Below are positions 1 to 12,033 of a stretch of DNA of 64,000 bases, piece after piece; within the stretch, counting starts at the first letter, position 1; each line of letters starts with the position of its first letter. The stretch is taken from the NCBI GenBank assembly GCA_032622095.1, contig CP136061.1, positions 6,210,734 through 6,274,733 of the forward strand, written 5' to 3'. A program made the translations under genes and the position numbers. This DNA is from Siphonodentalium dalli. Lineage: Eukaryota; Mollusca; Scaphopoda; Gadilida; Siphonodentaliidae. A model generated the notes under the pieces. The model did not search any database. It was given only the letters and a program-made list of their open reading frames with translations, and was not told the DNA's origin.

Positions 1-368
1 TTATACAATGTATAACCATTTGAAATATTTGTTCCACCAGTTTGTTGATCATTTATAAATCAAATCAATCGACAAAACGCTTTGGGTTACAGACATTAGA
101 TTGGACACTGAAATTCGAATAAGGAACAGGGAATAAAATTCACATTGCTCATGTACACTATATGGTCATGGCTGCCATGTTGGATAATCTGAGTTGTTGA
201 ACGAGTTCAATGGTCATGCTGATGATTACTACAGCTGCACAATGAGATGTAACGTGTTGCACAAAAAGTGACATGTTGTTTTTGTAGATTTCTTTAGTTT
301 GTTTGAATAAATGATTGAACTTAATACATTTATTTTTTAGTTCCTATATAAGCATTTTATTCTAGTAT
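1..368. other. AT-rich sequence, nothing recognised
   Basis: I see no convincing coding frame, repeat or RNA gene in this stretch. It ends at the left terminal repeat of the short foldback element that follows. Confidence 0.5.
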
Positions 369-552
369 AATAAATAGACAGAACACAACGCGCATCTTAA
401 TCAAGAATATTTTATCGAATGAGTTGCGGATGGCGCAAGGATATATTTCGCGATAGCGTAGCTCGAGACAAATGTTACTGTGCGCCGTCCGCAATGAGTT
501 CGATAAAATATTCGAGATTATGATACATGTTGTGTTCTGTATTTATTCTACA
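369..552. repeat. Short foldback (MITE-like) element
   Basis: The first roughly 70 bases (AATAAATAGACAGAACACAA and onward, through an AATATTTTATCGAA core and a GCGGATGGCGCA motif) return as an imperfect reverse complement in the last 70 bases. The loop between the arms is only about 45 bases. No coding potential is seen, so this is a small non-autonomous inverted-repeat element. No clear target duplication could be assigned. Confidence 0.7.
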
Positions 553-885
553 TGGTTGTTTCAGATATATTAAATCCATTATTGTCACCTTCATTGAAAC
601 TATGACCACCTGTATTGTGAGTTAACTCTTGATGAATAACCAGTAATTGTCGGGGCATTATCCAAATCGGATCGTTGACGCAATGTACGTCATCTATTTT
701 GGCGACAAAGTCAACAAGAATAGTTCCGGCTTGTATTCTACTATAGAGGTATACACTAATACACATGTATATATTCAATTGCTCGTATTCCGTTGTATAC
801 ATGTTCCTCGCGTAGATTGGTGTGGAATAATATAAGAGAATTACAAGTAGCTTTCCTCAGCCTGGATTGGGGCAGCAATGTTCGA
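553..885. other. Non-coding spacer, nothing recognised
   Basis: The short open frames here on opposite strands have no recognisable domains and lie between two repeat units. No gene is called. Confidence 0.4.
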
Positions 886-1372
886 CCGAAGCGCCGAGTG
901 TCATGGTATTAAATGTACTCAATCCGATCAGATGGTCCTATATTACTATTTCTTCGGCTTTGGGAGTAAAAAATATTTGATTCGAGTCGAGGAACTCACC
1001 CATCAAAGCTCAGAGTGAATAGACATCGATTTTTTAAATCTATTAATTTTCGGATATGTAGCCCACAAGTTGGCAGAACATGGGATCAAAACAGACAAAT
1101 TACGGGTGGATAACTCTAAAATGAAGTGGTTATTATTGTTAATAGTAAGCATTTGATTTTAGAGTTATCCATCTTACACCATGCAGCAATTTGTCCGTTT
1201 TGATCACGTGTTATGCCAACTTGTGGGCTATGATTTAAAAAAATTCTATTCACTCTGAGCTTTGATGGGTGGGTTCCTCGATTTGAATCAAACATTTTTT
1301 ACTCCCAAAGAAATAGTAATATCGGAGCAGCGTGAATTTAGTTACTTATTCCTTATTCCTTATTCAAAAAAT
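886..1372. repeat. Outer flank sequence of the left 390-bp array, split by a foldback insertion
   Basis: The pieces at about 886-947 and 1326-1372 match, in inverted orientation, the flank outside the right array (about 24217-24312). Shared motifs include TACTCAATC.GATCAGA.GGTCC and AGCAGCGTGAATTTAGTTAC. The match is interrupted here by a foldback element at about 938-1325 that is absent from the right copy. This places the shared outer sequence at both ends of the large inverted structure. Confidence 0.7.
938..1325. repeat. Foldback element inserted in the left flank
   Basis: Terminal inverted repeats of about 80 bases begin CTATTTCTT..GGGAGTAAAAAAT and include CCCATCAAAGCTCAGAGTG on one side and its reverse complement on the other. 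A second inner inverted repeat (TAGCCCACAAGTTGGC.. and AATTTGTC.GTTTTGATC) continues the hairpin almost to the centre. The sequence is non-coding. The homologous site in the right flank lacks it, so it either inserted after the inverted duplication or was lost on the other side. Confidence 0.75.
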
Positions 1373-4300
1373 TTGGGGAAATGTGGCAAATGACCATGGC
1401 AACGTCTTAAGTAGGGCGAGACAAAACTTCCTGTGAAATTTTTTTTCGAAAAAAAGTTCCAAAATGCACGAAATTAGGCAAAGTCCGAAAATGAACGGAA
1501 ATTGGCCGAAACAAGTGCGGTGCCATAAATGGCCACCTCGGCCAAATATTTTGAGCCGAACAAAATTTGGGTCGAGTCCGAAAAAGTGGGTCGAATCCCA
1601 GTTTTCGCTCTGCTCGGTCGGGAAAATTTCGGAAAATGTGGCAAACTGTCACATATTAAAAAATGGCCACCTGGGCCGAACTTTTTGGGCTGAAAAGTTT
1701 TTGGGTCGAGTCCCAAAAAGTGGGTCAAATAGAAATTCCCGCTCTGCTCGGTCAGAAAAATTTGGGGAAATGTGGCAAATGACCATGGCAACGTCTTAAG
1801 TAGGGCGAGACAAAACTTCCTGTGAAATTTATTTTTCGAAAAAAAGTTCCAAAATGCACGAAATTAGGCAAAGTCCGAAAATGAACGGAAATTGGCCGAA
1901 ACAAGTGCGGTGCCATAAATGGCCACCTCGGCCAAATATTTTGAGCCGAACAAAATTTGGGTCGAGTCCGAAAAAGTGGGTCGAATCCCAGTTTTCGCTC
2001 TGCTCGGTCGGGAAAATTTCGGAAAATGTGGCAAACTGTCACATATTAAAAAATGGCCACCTGGGCCGAACTTTTTGGGCTGAAAAGTTTTTGGGTCGAG
2101 TCCCAAAAAGTGGGTCAAATAGAAATTCCCGCTCTGCTCGGTCAGAAAAATTTGGGGAAATGTGGCAAATGACCATGGCAACGTCTTAAGTAGGGCGAGA
2201 CAAAACTTCCTGTGAAATTTATTTTTCGAAAAAAAGTTCCAAAATGCACGAAATTAGGCAAAGTCCGAAAATGAACGGAAATTGGCCGAAACAAGTGCGG
2301 TGCCATAAATGGGCACCTCGGCCAAATATTTTGAGCCGAACAAAATTTGGGTCGAGTCCGAAAAAGTGGGTCGAATCCCAGTTTTCGCTCTGCTCGGTCG
2401 GGAAAATTTCGGAAAATGTGGCAAACTGTCACATATTAAAAAATGGCCACCTGGGCCGAACTTTTTGGGCTGAAAAGTTTTTGGGTCGAGTCCCAAAAAG
2501 TGGGTCAAATAGAAATTCCCGCTCTGCTCGGTCAGGAAAATTTGGGGAAATGTGGCAAATGACCATGGCAACGTCTTAAGTAGGGCGAGACAAAACTTCC
2601 TGTGAAATTTATTTTTCGAAAAAAAGTTCCAAAATGCACGAAATTAGGCAAAGTCCGAAAATGAACGGAAATTGGCCGAAACAAGTGCGGTGCCATAAAT
2701 GGCCACCTCGGCCAAATATTTTGAGCCGAACAAAATTTGGGTCGAGTCCGAAAAAGTGGGTCTAATCCCAGTTTTCGCTCTGCTCGGTCGGGAAAATTTC
2801 GGAAAATGTGGCAAACTGTCACATATTAAAAAATGGCCACCTGGGCCGAACTTTTTGGGCTGAAAAGTTTTTGGGTCGAGTCCCAAAAAGTGGGTCAAAT
2901 AGAAATTCCCGCTCTGCTCGGTCAGGAAAATTTGGGGAAATGTGGCAAATGACCATGGCAACGTCTTAAGTAGGGCGAGACAAAACTTCCTGTGAAATTT
3001 ATTTTTCGAAAAAAAGTTCCAAAATGCACGAAATTAGGCAAAGTCCGAAAATGAACGGAAATTGGCCGAAACAAGTGCGGTGCCATAAATGGCCACCTCG
3101 GCCAAATATTTTGGGCCGAAAAAAAATTGGGTCGAGTCCGAAAAAGTGGGTCGAATCCCAGTTTTCGCTCTGCTCGGTCGGGAAAATTTCGGAAAATGTG
3201 GCAAACTGTCACATATTAAAAAATGGCCACCTGGGCCGAACTTTTTGGGCTGAAAAGTTTTTGGGTCGAGTCCCAAAAAGTGGGTCAAATAGAAATTCCC
3301 GCTCTGCTCGGTCAGAAAAATTTGGGGAAATGTGGCAAATGACCATGGCAACGTCTTAAGTAGGGCGAGACAAAACTTCCTGTGAAATTTATTTTTCGAA
3401 AAAAAGTTCCAAAATGCACGAAATTAGGCAAAGTCCGAAAATGAACGGAAATTGGCCGAAACAAGTGCGGTGCCATAAATGGCCACCTCGGCCAAATATT
3501 TTGAGCCGAACAAAATTTGGGTCGAGTCCGAAAAAGTGGGTCGAATCCCAGTTTTCGCTCTGCTCGGTCGGGAAAATTTCGGAAAATGTGGCAAACTGTC
3601 ACATATTAAAAAATGGCCACCTGGGCCGAACTTTTTGGGCTGAAAAGTTTTTGGGTCGAGTCCCAAAAAGTGGGTCAAATAGAAATTCCCGCTCTGCTCG
3701 GTCAGGAAAATTTGGGGAAATGTGGCAAATGACCATGGCAACGTCTTAAGTAGGGCGAGACAAAACTTCCTGTGAAATTTATTTTTCGAAAAAAAGTTCC
3801 AAAATGCACGAAATTAGGCAAAGTTCGAAAATGAACGGAAATTGGCCGAAACAAGTGCGGTGCCATAAATGGCCACCTCGGCCAAATATTTTGAGCCGAA
3901 CAAAATTTGGGTCGAGTCCGAAAAAGTGGGTCTAATCCCAGTTTTCGCTCTGCTCGGTCGGGAAAATTTCGGAAAATGTGGCAAACTGTCACATATTAAA
4001 AAATGGCCACCTGGGCCGAACTTTTTGGGCTGAAAAGTTTTTGGGTCGAGTCCCAAAAAGTGGGTCAAATAGAAATTCCCGCTCTGCTCGGTCAGGAAAA
4101 TTTGGGGAAATGTGGCAAATGACCATGGCAACGTCTTAAGTAGGGCGAGACAAAACTTCCTGTGAAATTTATTTTTCGAAAAAAAGTTCCAAAATGCACG
4201 AAATTAGGCAAAGTCCGAAAATGAACGGAAATTGGCCGAAACAAGTGCGGTGCCATAAATGGCCACCTCGGCCAAATATTTTGGGCCGAAAAAAAATTGG

Positions 4301-5390
4301 GTCGAGTCCGAAAAAGTGGGTCGAATCCCAGTTTTCGCTCTGCTCGGTCGGGAAAATTTCGGAAAATGTGGCAAACTGTCACATATTAAAAAATGGCCAC
4401 CTGGGCCGAACTTTTTGGGCTGAAAAGTTTTTGGGTCGAGTCCCAAAAAGTGGGTCAAATAGAAATTCCCGCTCTGCTCGGTCAGAAAAATTTGGGGAAA
4501 TGTGGCAAATGACCATGGCAACGTCTTAAGTAGGGCGAGACAAAACTTCCTGTGAAATTTATTTTTCGAAAAAAAGTTCCAAAATGCACGAAATTAGGCA
4601 AAGTCCGAAAATGAACGGAAATTGGCCGAAACAAGTGCGGAGCCATAAATGGCCACCTCGGCCAAAATATTTGGGCCGAACAAAATTTGGGTCGAGTCCG
4701 AAAAAGTGGGTCGAATACCAGTTTTCGCTCTGCTCGGTCGGGAAAATTTCGGAAAATGTGGCAAACTGTCACATATTAAAAAATGGCCACCTGGGCCGAA
4801 CTTTTTGGGCTGAAAAGTTTTTGGGTCGAGTCCCAAAAAGTGGGTCAAATAGAAATTCCCGCTCTGCTCGGTCAGAAAAATTTGGGGAAATGTGGCAAAT
4901 GACCATGGCAACGTCTTAAGTAGGGCGAGACAAAACTTCCTGTGAAATTTATTTTTCGAAAAAAAGTTCCAAAATGCACGAAATTAGGCAAAGTCCGAAA
5001 ATGAACGGAAATTGGCCGAAACAAGTGCGGAGCCATAAATGGCCACCTCGGCCAAAATATTTGGGCCGAACAAAATTTGGGTCGAGTCCGAAAAAGTGGG
5101 TCGAATCCCAGTTTTCGCTCTGCTCGGTCGGGAAAATTTCGGAAAATGTGGCAAACTGTCACATATTAAAAAATGGCCACCTGGGCCGAACTTTTTGGGC
5201 TGAAAAGTTTTTGGGTCGAGTCCCAAAAAGTGGGTCAAATAGAAATTCCCGCTCTGCTCGGTCAGGAAAATTTGGGGAAATGTGGCAAATGACCATGGCA
5301 ACGTCTTAAGTAGGGCGAGACAAAACTTCCTGTGAAAAGAAAATTTCGAAAAAAAGTTCCAAAATGCACGAAATTAGGCAATAAAATTGG
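1370..5390 (+). repeat. 390-bp tandem repeat array, about 10 copies
   Basis: Motifs such as CCATGGCAACGTCTTAAGTA recur every 390 bases with very few differences. The period is a multiple of three and the unit is stop-poor, so each unit throws up open frames of 96-111 codons on both strands. These are by-products, not genes. Each unit contains two diverged sub-repeats 133 bases apart, both containing GGCCACCT.GGCC, GGGTCGAGTCC and GCTCTGCTCGGTC. Copy-specific variants (TCTAATCCCA at 2761 and 3931; GGGCCGAAAAAAAATTGG at 3111 and 4281) recur 1170 bases apart, which shows that a three-unit block was itself duplicated. Confidence 0.95.
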
Positions 5391-7146
5391 TGATAAAACT
5401 GATATATGCAAACAAGCCATAATTATATATTTACGAAATAAGTTTAATTATTCACCAAACAGTAAATATATTGTAGATATAAAATATCTAGTTCAGAGAT
5501 TAGTATTAAAAAAATATCTCCCCGATAAGAAATTCTCATATCAGAGTCGGGGTACAATGTTTACTTTAGTGATAGTAGTCATTCATTTCCCTGGCCGCTG
5601 TCGCTTCCTACTGCGCATGTCTTATAATTCAAAGACGGCTACTTCTTTTTTGCTCAAATACACTCAACAATAGTCCATATCAATACGTGCATACGGTCAA
5701 CGAAGAGGAACGATAAGCTGTAATCTTCCGGTATTGCGTCCGGTCGTAATTTATCTGTCTGTTTTAAAGATGGATTGTCTCTTTATATAACAAATTTTAA
5801 ATAGTTGCGTGGGTATAAAATAACAGATATGAACCGAAGATCCCTGTCCGGAAAAGCTTCTATCAACTAATATTGATTTTATTTCGAATATTAAATCGGG
5901 ACCGTTCATGTTACTATTTTTAGAACAGACCATTCGGATGATACCATATATTGCGATTTAGAGCACTGGACTGTTCCTTTGGCTACGCACCGAAAGTCAA
6001 ATGTCCCAGATTGATTGTTTGTATTGTTTTGTTACACATATATAAGCGATAATTGACGTGTATTTGTGACAAAATTGTACAATAAAATTTATGGTCTTGG
6101 TTAACAATAACCACTATTGTTCGTTAGCTGAACAAACAGGCCTTTTTAGACCAGAAAATATTCGAAATAAAATTAATATTAATCGATAGAAGCATTTCCG
6201 GACAGGAGTCTTTGATTCAAATCTAATATTTTATACCCCGGTAACTATATAATACATGTTTACAAAGAGATAATCCACCTTTAAGAGTGACGTGGCTTTG
6301 CGAAAAATTTATAAATATATCAAAGATATCTCTCGCGAGGTGAATCAGATAAAATGGAACCACGCGTACGTATAGTTTGGTTATCAGTGCGGTCGGTCGG
6401 TTTAAATATTGATTTTTTAAAATATAAGATCAATAAAATGAACTTGGGTCGGGGGTTTTGAAGATGGTCGGTCGGGTTACGGGAAACACGCATTCATTTT
6501 GTTTTGGCCTTAAGCACAAATATTTGCGCTCAAGCCAACTTAAGCGCAAACCAATAATAAATGCGAAAAGGGCCTCCCATATAATTTTACTTATAGAGTT
6601 TACATTTATTTAAAAAATCTATATTGTGTTATGTTTTCATTTGTATCCGGTTGTCGTTGAATAGATGATTTAAAACTATTAAAACTGAGCCTTTCCTTGT
6701 CAATGTGAATTGATATATCTTTGATGAAAACACTTAGCAAACTGACCTTTTTTAAAACTATTAAAACTGAGCCTTTCCTTGTCAATGTGAATTGATATAT
6801 CTTTGATGAAAACAATTAGCAAACTGACCCATTTATTACCCATTGATGTCATCCCTCATTACTAACTGACAATGAACTCAACACCCCTACTAAGAGTTAC
6901 GTTCATACATAGTACATAATAGAAGCATTCTTAACACCTTTTGTCGCATTATTTTGAAGAAAAATGACAACAGGGAAAAAATATAACGAAGTCAGGAAAA
7001 ATTGTGTTAGCCGGGCTGTTAAACCCCCCCCCCCTAGTGTTCGGAAAAAAATGCAGACCCCCCCCCCCCTGGTTTTATTTGTTTGTTTTTTATGCATAGA
7101 TTATCAAACACGCGATCATATCTTCTACGAGAAAGCACTGCGATTC
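5391..7146. other. Unique segment between left array and palindrome
   Basis: No gene is recognised. It is not homologous to the segment at the mirror position on the right (21084-22928). It contains an 82-bp tandem duplication at about 6669-6830 and two poly-C tracts at about 7023-7075. The short frames have no identifiable domains. Confidence 0.5.
6669..6830. repeat. 82-bp tandem duplication (2 copies)
   Basis: The block AAACTATTAAAACTGAGCCT...AGCAAACTGACC occurs twice in direct succession with one or two differences. It explains the repeated peptide seen when the minus strand is translated here. It is not coding. Confidence 0.85.
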
Positions 7147-7689
7147 TATGGAGCCCCGCAGGTGACAATGCGGAGAAACAAAATATTACAATTCGTGCGC
7201 ACGAATTGCAATTCATGGGAACGGTGCTGCATACAGGCCTCTTGTAGGGGTAAAGGTACATTATAGAAGTACATTGGAAGTATGGGTACATATTCTACTG
7301 CCCTATTGTCTTCCGACATCAAAGGATATCAAAGGAAAGTACCCCGCCCCCGCACAGTATGACGTAACGACGTTGTTTTAGTATGTAAACAAAGCAGATC
7401 AAGGTAACACCGCCCCCGCACCGTATGACGTAGCGACGCGTGGGTGTTTGAGTATGCACGAGTGGGTGTGGGTATTTGTATACGTAACGGTTGTGGGGGG
7501 TCCTTCAGTATATGGATGTGTACTTCGTGGGTGTGGCTATTTGAGAATGGTTGTATACGCTTTCGGGCCCTTGAGAACTGTACAATGGGCAATCGTATAC
7601 TTCCGTCATCGAAGTACGTCGTGTATACTGTTCATCAGGTACGAAGTATATTTGAGAACGAAGGTGTAATGAGTCATTACAATATAACG

Positions 7690-7935
7690 CAATCCCTTAC
7701 TTCCGGCGCAGCGCCTGAGTCATTGGAATCTGATGCAATACTTCCGGATGAACCCTACCGGCTGACTCCACGATCATTGGCCCCGCAGTTCTGGAACCTT
7801 CTCCGATATATCCAATTTTCTGGACCCTATTAAAAATCCCTTCATAATTGCAAAGGCATAGTACATGATCCCTTTACGTTTCATACCTGTGTCGTATGTG
7901 TTTCCTTTAATTTGATACCTGTAATCGAATTCTCA
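7690..7935 (+). repeat. Arm-internal diverged repeat, copy 1 (promoter-like)
   Basis: This stretch aligns loosely with 9575-9845. Both have CTTACTTC.GG, CCTGAGTCATTGGAAT, a TGAACCCTA segment, TTCTGGAAC and CCTTCATAAT in the same order. The conserved core joins an AP-1-type site (TGAGTCA) to an inverted CCAAT box (ATTGG). The mirror copy is at about 20,000-20,245. No downstream gene is apparent. It may be a spare promoter module or the remnant of a lost gene. Confidence 0.5.
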
Positions 7936-8477
7936 GGAATAAATCAAAATGCACCGGGGGATAAAACACGTGTCAATATCCAATAAACTAAATCACAGCG
8001 ATATGTTTCCGTACACAACACAACAGGCAGACAGATTCTCGAAGCTTCGTAATTAAACACACGTTTAAGTCATTAACTGCCACGATACAGATCAACATGT
8101 CTGTTATTGAAAAATGCATGTGCCTAACGGCTTCTGTGCAAGGGGTTTGTGAATAGAGTGGTGGGGATGAGTGTATGAGACCATCACTTCATAGATTTTC
8201 CTAGCTATCCAACTTCAAGCATTTGTGAAGTATGTAGGGACACCGATCATTATACATTTTCACAAACAGAGACACACTAATCGGTCCAGACTGGTACACT
8301 ATTCTCTTGAATTCCACATCTGTTAATAATATTTATTAAAATCTATCTCTTCTGGTGCTCTATATGCTTTCTTTAATCGTTCTGCCTTACAAATCTTTAC
8401 ATATTACGTATCAACTCAACTCAATTATGGAATACTTCTCACAACTACCCCCCTCCCCCAGCGTCTCACCCCCTTTA

Positions 8478-8481
<4 letters not shown>

Positions 8482-8524
<43 letters not shown>

Positions 8525-8560
8525 CTCGTCCTCTCTATGTCTATCTCTCTCTCTGGTGTA
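8482..8560 (+). repeat. CT microsatellite in left arm
   Basis: A run of CT dinucleotides. The right-arm counterpart (GA run at about 19,363-19,432) is shorter, one of the few visible length differences between the arms. Confidence 0.9.
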
Positions 8561-9397
8561 TATCCCTGTAAACAAATTCTCAGAATTCATTTAGCGCCTC
8601 GACCATATATATTTCAAAATATCTAATAATACATATGCAGATTACCTCTAGGAAACAAGAATTTTCTAGAATGTGAAAAAACAATAACAGAGGGTATCTC
8701 CTATAATATAATATTCTCAAAGTCGTCACGTGACCTGACAGTTGGGCAGTAAACTCATTAGAATCCACAACGCACTGTCTGTCTATCGAAAACACTTGTA
8801 TCACATGATCTGCCAATGCATTTGGAATGTTCGCAATGCCATCATAATATAAGCTTCAGTTTGAATCGCCCCAGTCCATGGTCCCATAACATGTTCTCAT
8901 TTGAAGACATTTGAAGAGCGTCTGGTTTAATTTCATGGTAAAGTATTGCACAATCATTCACAGAATAGATTAATGGAATCATTCTGCAATTTTCGAAGCT
9001 TAACATTCTCCAGCCATTAATTGCTCTGCTGTTTGAATCCACATTGTTAAAAAGATTAAAATCTCTCGCCTGATGCGCTATAACCTTCATCACAAACACA
9101 TGTCATTAAGTGTGCTGACAGAGGCAACAAAGCTAAGGTCTCGTCTTTCTCGCAATATATTAAACCCTCGAGTTATCTACCTTCTTGAATATTCCCTTTA
9201 GTAAAGTAAATGATCTGTATACAGGTAATATTACTTCCATGGTCGTATGTAACCAAACGAGGCCCGTCACATACTCTAGCAAACATAAAACACATGTGTT
9301 GAGAATATCAAAGAGTAGCGGAAGAAAGAGAGAGGGGGCAGAGAGAGAGCCAGATGTAGATGTGTGTTGTTTTATGTCTATATATTTCATACACATA

Positions 9398-9510
9398 CAG
9401 TAATGCCCTAATTAATCGACCCCATATCCACAACAGAATTATTGGTATTTTCATGATTTAGTCGGAAATATGGCTTGCTGCCATTACTCGGAAAGCTCTC
9501 ACTGGGTTAT
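9398..9510 (+). repeat. Fragment of TA-flanked CAGTAATGCCC foldback family
   Basis: It starts TACAGTAATGCCCTAATTAATCGACCCC and includes AATATGGCTTGCTGCCATTAC and GGAAAGCTCTCAC, as in the complete copies near 57.7 and 61.6 kb, but lacks the second terminus. The mirror copy is at about 18,418-18,524. The family is Tc1/mariner-like by its TA flanks. Confidence 0.65.
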
Positions 9511-9574
9511 GTGTGTTTTATAACCTTGGAGCCGTTCGTACCGATGTTTGGTGCTTCTAGTATATAGCCAATAC

Positions 9575-9845
9575 TTACTTCAGGTGCAACACCTGAGTCA
9601 TTGGAATTTCAATGCAATATCTGTGTGAACCCTATATAACGACTCACTCCCCGCTCATTGGACACATGTAATCTTCAACCACGCAATTTTTCTGGAACAT
9701 GCTACATGTGGAAACATTCTATTTGACTAGTATTGAAAATTCCTTCATAATGTCATAATGGCATCGTATATGGTCCGTTTAAAATACCTGTATGTGGGCT
9801 CCTTTAAGCTATGTATCCCGACTAATGATACACTGTTATTTAAAT
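9575..9845 (+). repeat. Arm-internal diverged repeat, copy 2 (promoter-like)
   Basis: Partner of 7690-7935. It retains the CCTGAGTCATTGGAAT core (AP-1-type site next to an inverted CCAAT box) despite extensive divergence elsewhere. The core sits beside a short palindrome, CAGGTGCAACACCTG. The mirror copy is in the right arm at about 18,080-18,350. Confidence 0.5.
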
Positions 9846-9880
9846 GGCAAATTGATTAAATCATCTCTAACATTCGTTAA

Positions 9881-10475
9881 AGGGATACTGTACCCAACAT
9901 GTTGTTGTTGGTTTCTATAGTCTCCGAGTCGGAGAATAAGGTAACAATTTTTCCATTATTTGAAAGTCTGTTGAGTACGAAGTAGTGTTACGGATGGCAA
10001 ATTTACCAGAATGCAAAAATACAAATTGTCGTTGTCGAGTAATTTTTGTACAGTTTTCAACCAAATGAATCAAATAAAAGTTATATTATATGCATACTAG
10101 TCACATATACTCATTTAAGTTTAGTTTATCAGCACTAGTCAGTGAGTGGCTTGAGTTTTCCCCCTCGTATCCTCATAATGATCAAACGATCGTGTGTGCG
10201 ATCGATTTACAAATCCAGTATCCCTCAATTACTTTATTTGATTACGTCAGGTACACGGGAATTCGTAATTTAATTGACGCCATTTTATGGCTCCAGTCAT
10301 AAATTCAATTTATATCAAATTATTAACTTTTAAATTATTAAATTTTAAGATAGCCTATTAACCTGAGCGTTTACAGAATACATCTTCGACTCAAATTATT
10401 TATGTTTCTATATATTATCGATATTAGGTCGTTGCTATCACCGGAAATTTAATGAAAATGGCGTACAGTACCCCT
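9881..10475. mobile_element. 595-bp TTAA-flanked foldback element (left arm)
   Basis: Terminal inverted repeats AGGG(A/G)TACTGTAC are bounded on each side by TTAA (9877-9880 and 10476-10479). TTAA duplication is the signature of piggyBac-type integration. No transposase frame is present, so it is non-autonomous. The identical-length copy in the right arm (17447-18041) shows that it was in place before the arm duplication. Confidence 0.75.
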
Positions 10476-11490
10476 TTAAGCTTTTTTCTCTAACTAACAC
10501 TTTACAATATGGTGTATATAATCGAACTATCAGGAATCAATCAACGCCTTACACATAGATATTTGAACATACAACTGAACGCATTTTGGGTCACATACAT
10601 TAAATGTACACATCACTTATGCATTTAAATCTAATTCGGCGTATCCATCAATACAAACGCTCTTTATTTTTAAATTGTCTCAATACCCCCTCATTTTAAT
10701 ATAGATTTTAGCTATATGCTTTAATTCATATAAAATTGACGCAAATCTATGTTAAACGACAGCAGCATTATAACAGAGTGGTCACTTACCTTCAAGTAAA
10801 AAAAAGTACCATTGTGTTCTCATTTTCTATCTTATCATAATGACATTTGTCACGTGCGTGCCAGACGTAACTTAGAGGTCAGCACCATATTTTGGTTCGA
10901 ATATTTTTCCATAACATGGCTGCCAGACTATTTCGAATTTTAGATATTTAAAATAAAATGTCAGGCTTAATTCACGCCGAACCACGGGTTCTCGGTTGGG
11001 TAACTTGGCCTCCAGTTGTCATCTTTTATTTAAGTCATAAATGCATTTCGAATTTTAAAGTGTCATAGTGGGCGCATGTTTCCACCAATCATTATGCAAT
11101 TTGGCGAGTACGTGTCCGACGTCACTCAGATGTTATCACGAGATTTTAGTTCGAATCATACGAAAAACATGGCCGCTATTTTGTTTTAAGTCATACAACT
11201 ACAGAAGGAGGTGCAGAGTTTGGTCGTGGTATTTCTCAAGTCATTCTCATTCTGTAGTGTTATTACAAAATCACAAGATAATCGAAGGTCATGCCAGAGA
11301 ATAATTTCGACATGGTTTTCTACACGTGGGTCGGCTTTTCCATAGCAGTAAAACTGAACGCATCTTTTAAAAATTCACACATTTTATTATTTATGAAACA
11401 CAATCCATTTATTCCATTACATAATAATTACAGTTTAAAACGTATCAGGTGTATATATTTTGCATAATTCCGGTGAACAGAAACTACACA

Positions 11491-11955
11491 TTAAAAAGCC
11501 AAGCTGATTTTTTTATGATCCTCTTGCATGTAGCAGGGTACTAAAGTTTGTAGTTCCGGTACAGCCACAGTGACGTCATTAATGGTGGACATCAACTGTT
11601 CAAATTCTGAGTGGTTGAGAGTTACACCTGTCTTCGTAGGGCAAAGTCTCTCACTGTCTTTCGGGTAAAAGAATTTTCGGATATGTACAACACGGTGTTC
11701 ATGATCATAAGTCACGTGTTCATTATGTCCGATATGTATCCTTTCCAAAGAAGATCTGCTTTGTAAATGTTCATACACTTTCTGTGCGTTATCAGCTAAT
11801 TCCAGCCACTGTTGTAATCGCAGACAGGCGCCGAATTTAGTAGGGAACTTCCCATCGTTCCATATTCTGATGTCTATATTTTTGATCCTTTTATATTCAC
11901 CGACGGTAAGGTATCTATCCCGTCCTAAGTGTTTGGTGAAAATTTTAGAATTCAT
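11491..11955 (-). CDS. Double PC4-like domain protein, left-arm copy (154 aa)
   Basis: The protein has two consecutive segments with the pattern of the PC4/p15 single-stranded-DNA-binding coactivator fold. The first is near residues 7-60 (LGRDRYLTVGEYK, then IDIRIW, then a G.....K.G..L...QW..L helix start). The second is near residues 72-125 (IGHNEHVTYD, VVHIRKFF, PTKTGVTLN..EFEQL). The known family is nuclear and binds single-stranded DNA; the role here is inferred. The ATG follows a compact promoter (TATAAA and TGACGTCA just upstream). It ends early compared with the right-arm copy because a run of seven instead of eight A residues changes the last frame. It lies downstream of the IAP pseudogene on the same strand. 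Confidence 0.7.
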   Translation of the reverse strand: MNSKIFTKHLGRDRYLTVGEYKRIKNIDIRIWNDGKFPTKFGACLRLQQWLELADNAQKVYEHLQSRSSLERIHIGHNEHVTYDHEHRVVHIRKFFYPKDSERLCPTKTGVTLNHSEFEQLMSTINDVTVAVPELQTLVPCYMQEDHKKISLAF

Positions 11956-12012
11956 GGTGTCGTTTCGATGAACGCTGAACTGAAAATGTCGGAGGCGCGT
12001 AGATGTATTACG

Positions 12013-12033
12013 TTTATACCCTATATGACGTCA
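12013..12033 (-). promoter_or_regulatory. Compact promoter of left-arm PC4-like gene
   Basis: Read on the minus strand there is CCAAT, immediately followed by a perfect palindromic CRE (TGACGTCA, 12026-12033), then TATAAA (12013-12018), about 60 bases before the ATG. The same arrangement is in the right arm. Confidence 0.6.

Noticed and set aside
1540-1640. tRNA-type B box (GGGTCGAATCCC) in the 390-bp unit
   Set aside because: No A box at proper distance and no cloverleaf; similarity probably chance.
1407-5309. Series of 96-111 codon open frames on both strands
   Set aside because: They repeat exactly every 390 bases with the tandem unit and show no domain; products of a stop-poor repeat.
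5332-5673. 113-codon frame at the inner end of the left array
   Set aside because: Begins in the satellite unit and continues into unrelated unique sequence; a chance fusion.
7444-7833. 129-codon frame in the left arm and its mirror on the right
   Set aside because: No recognisable domain, overlaps the promoter-like repeat, and there is a competing overlapping frame; the arms being near-identical gives no independent support.
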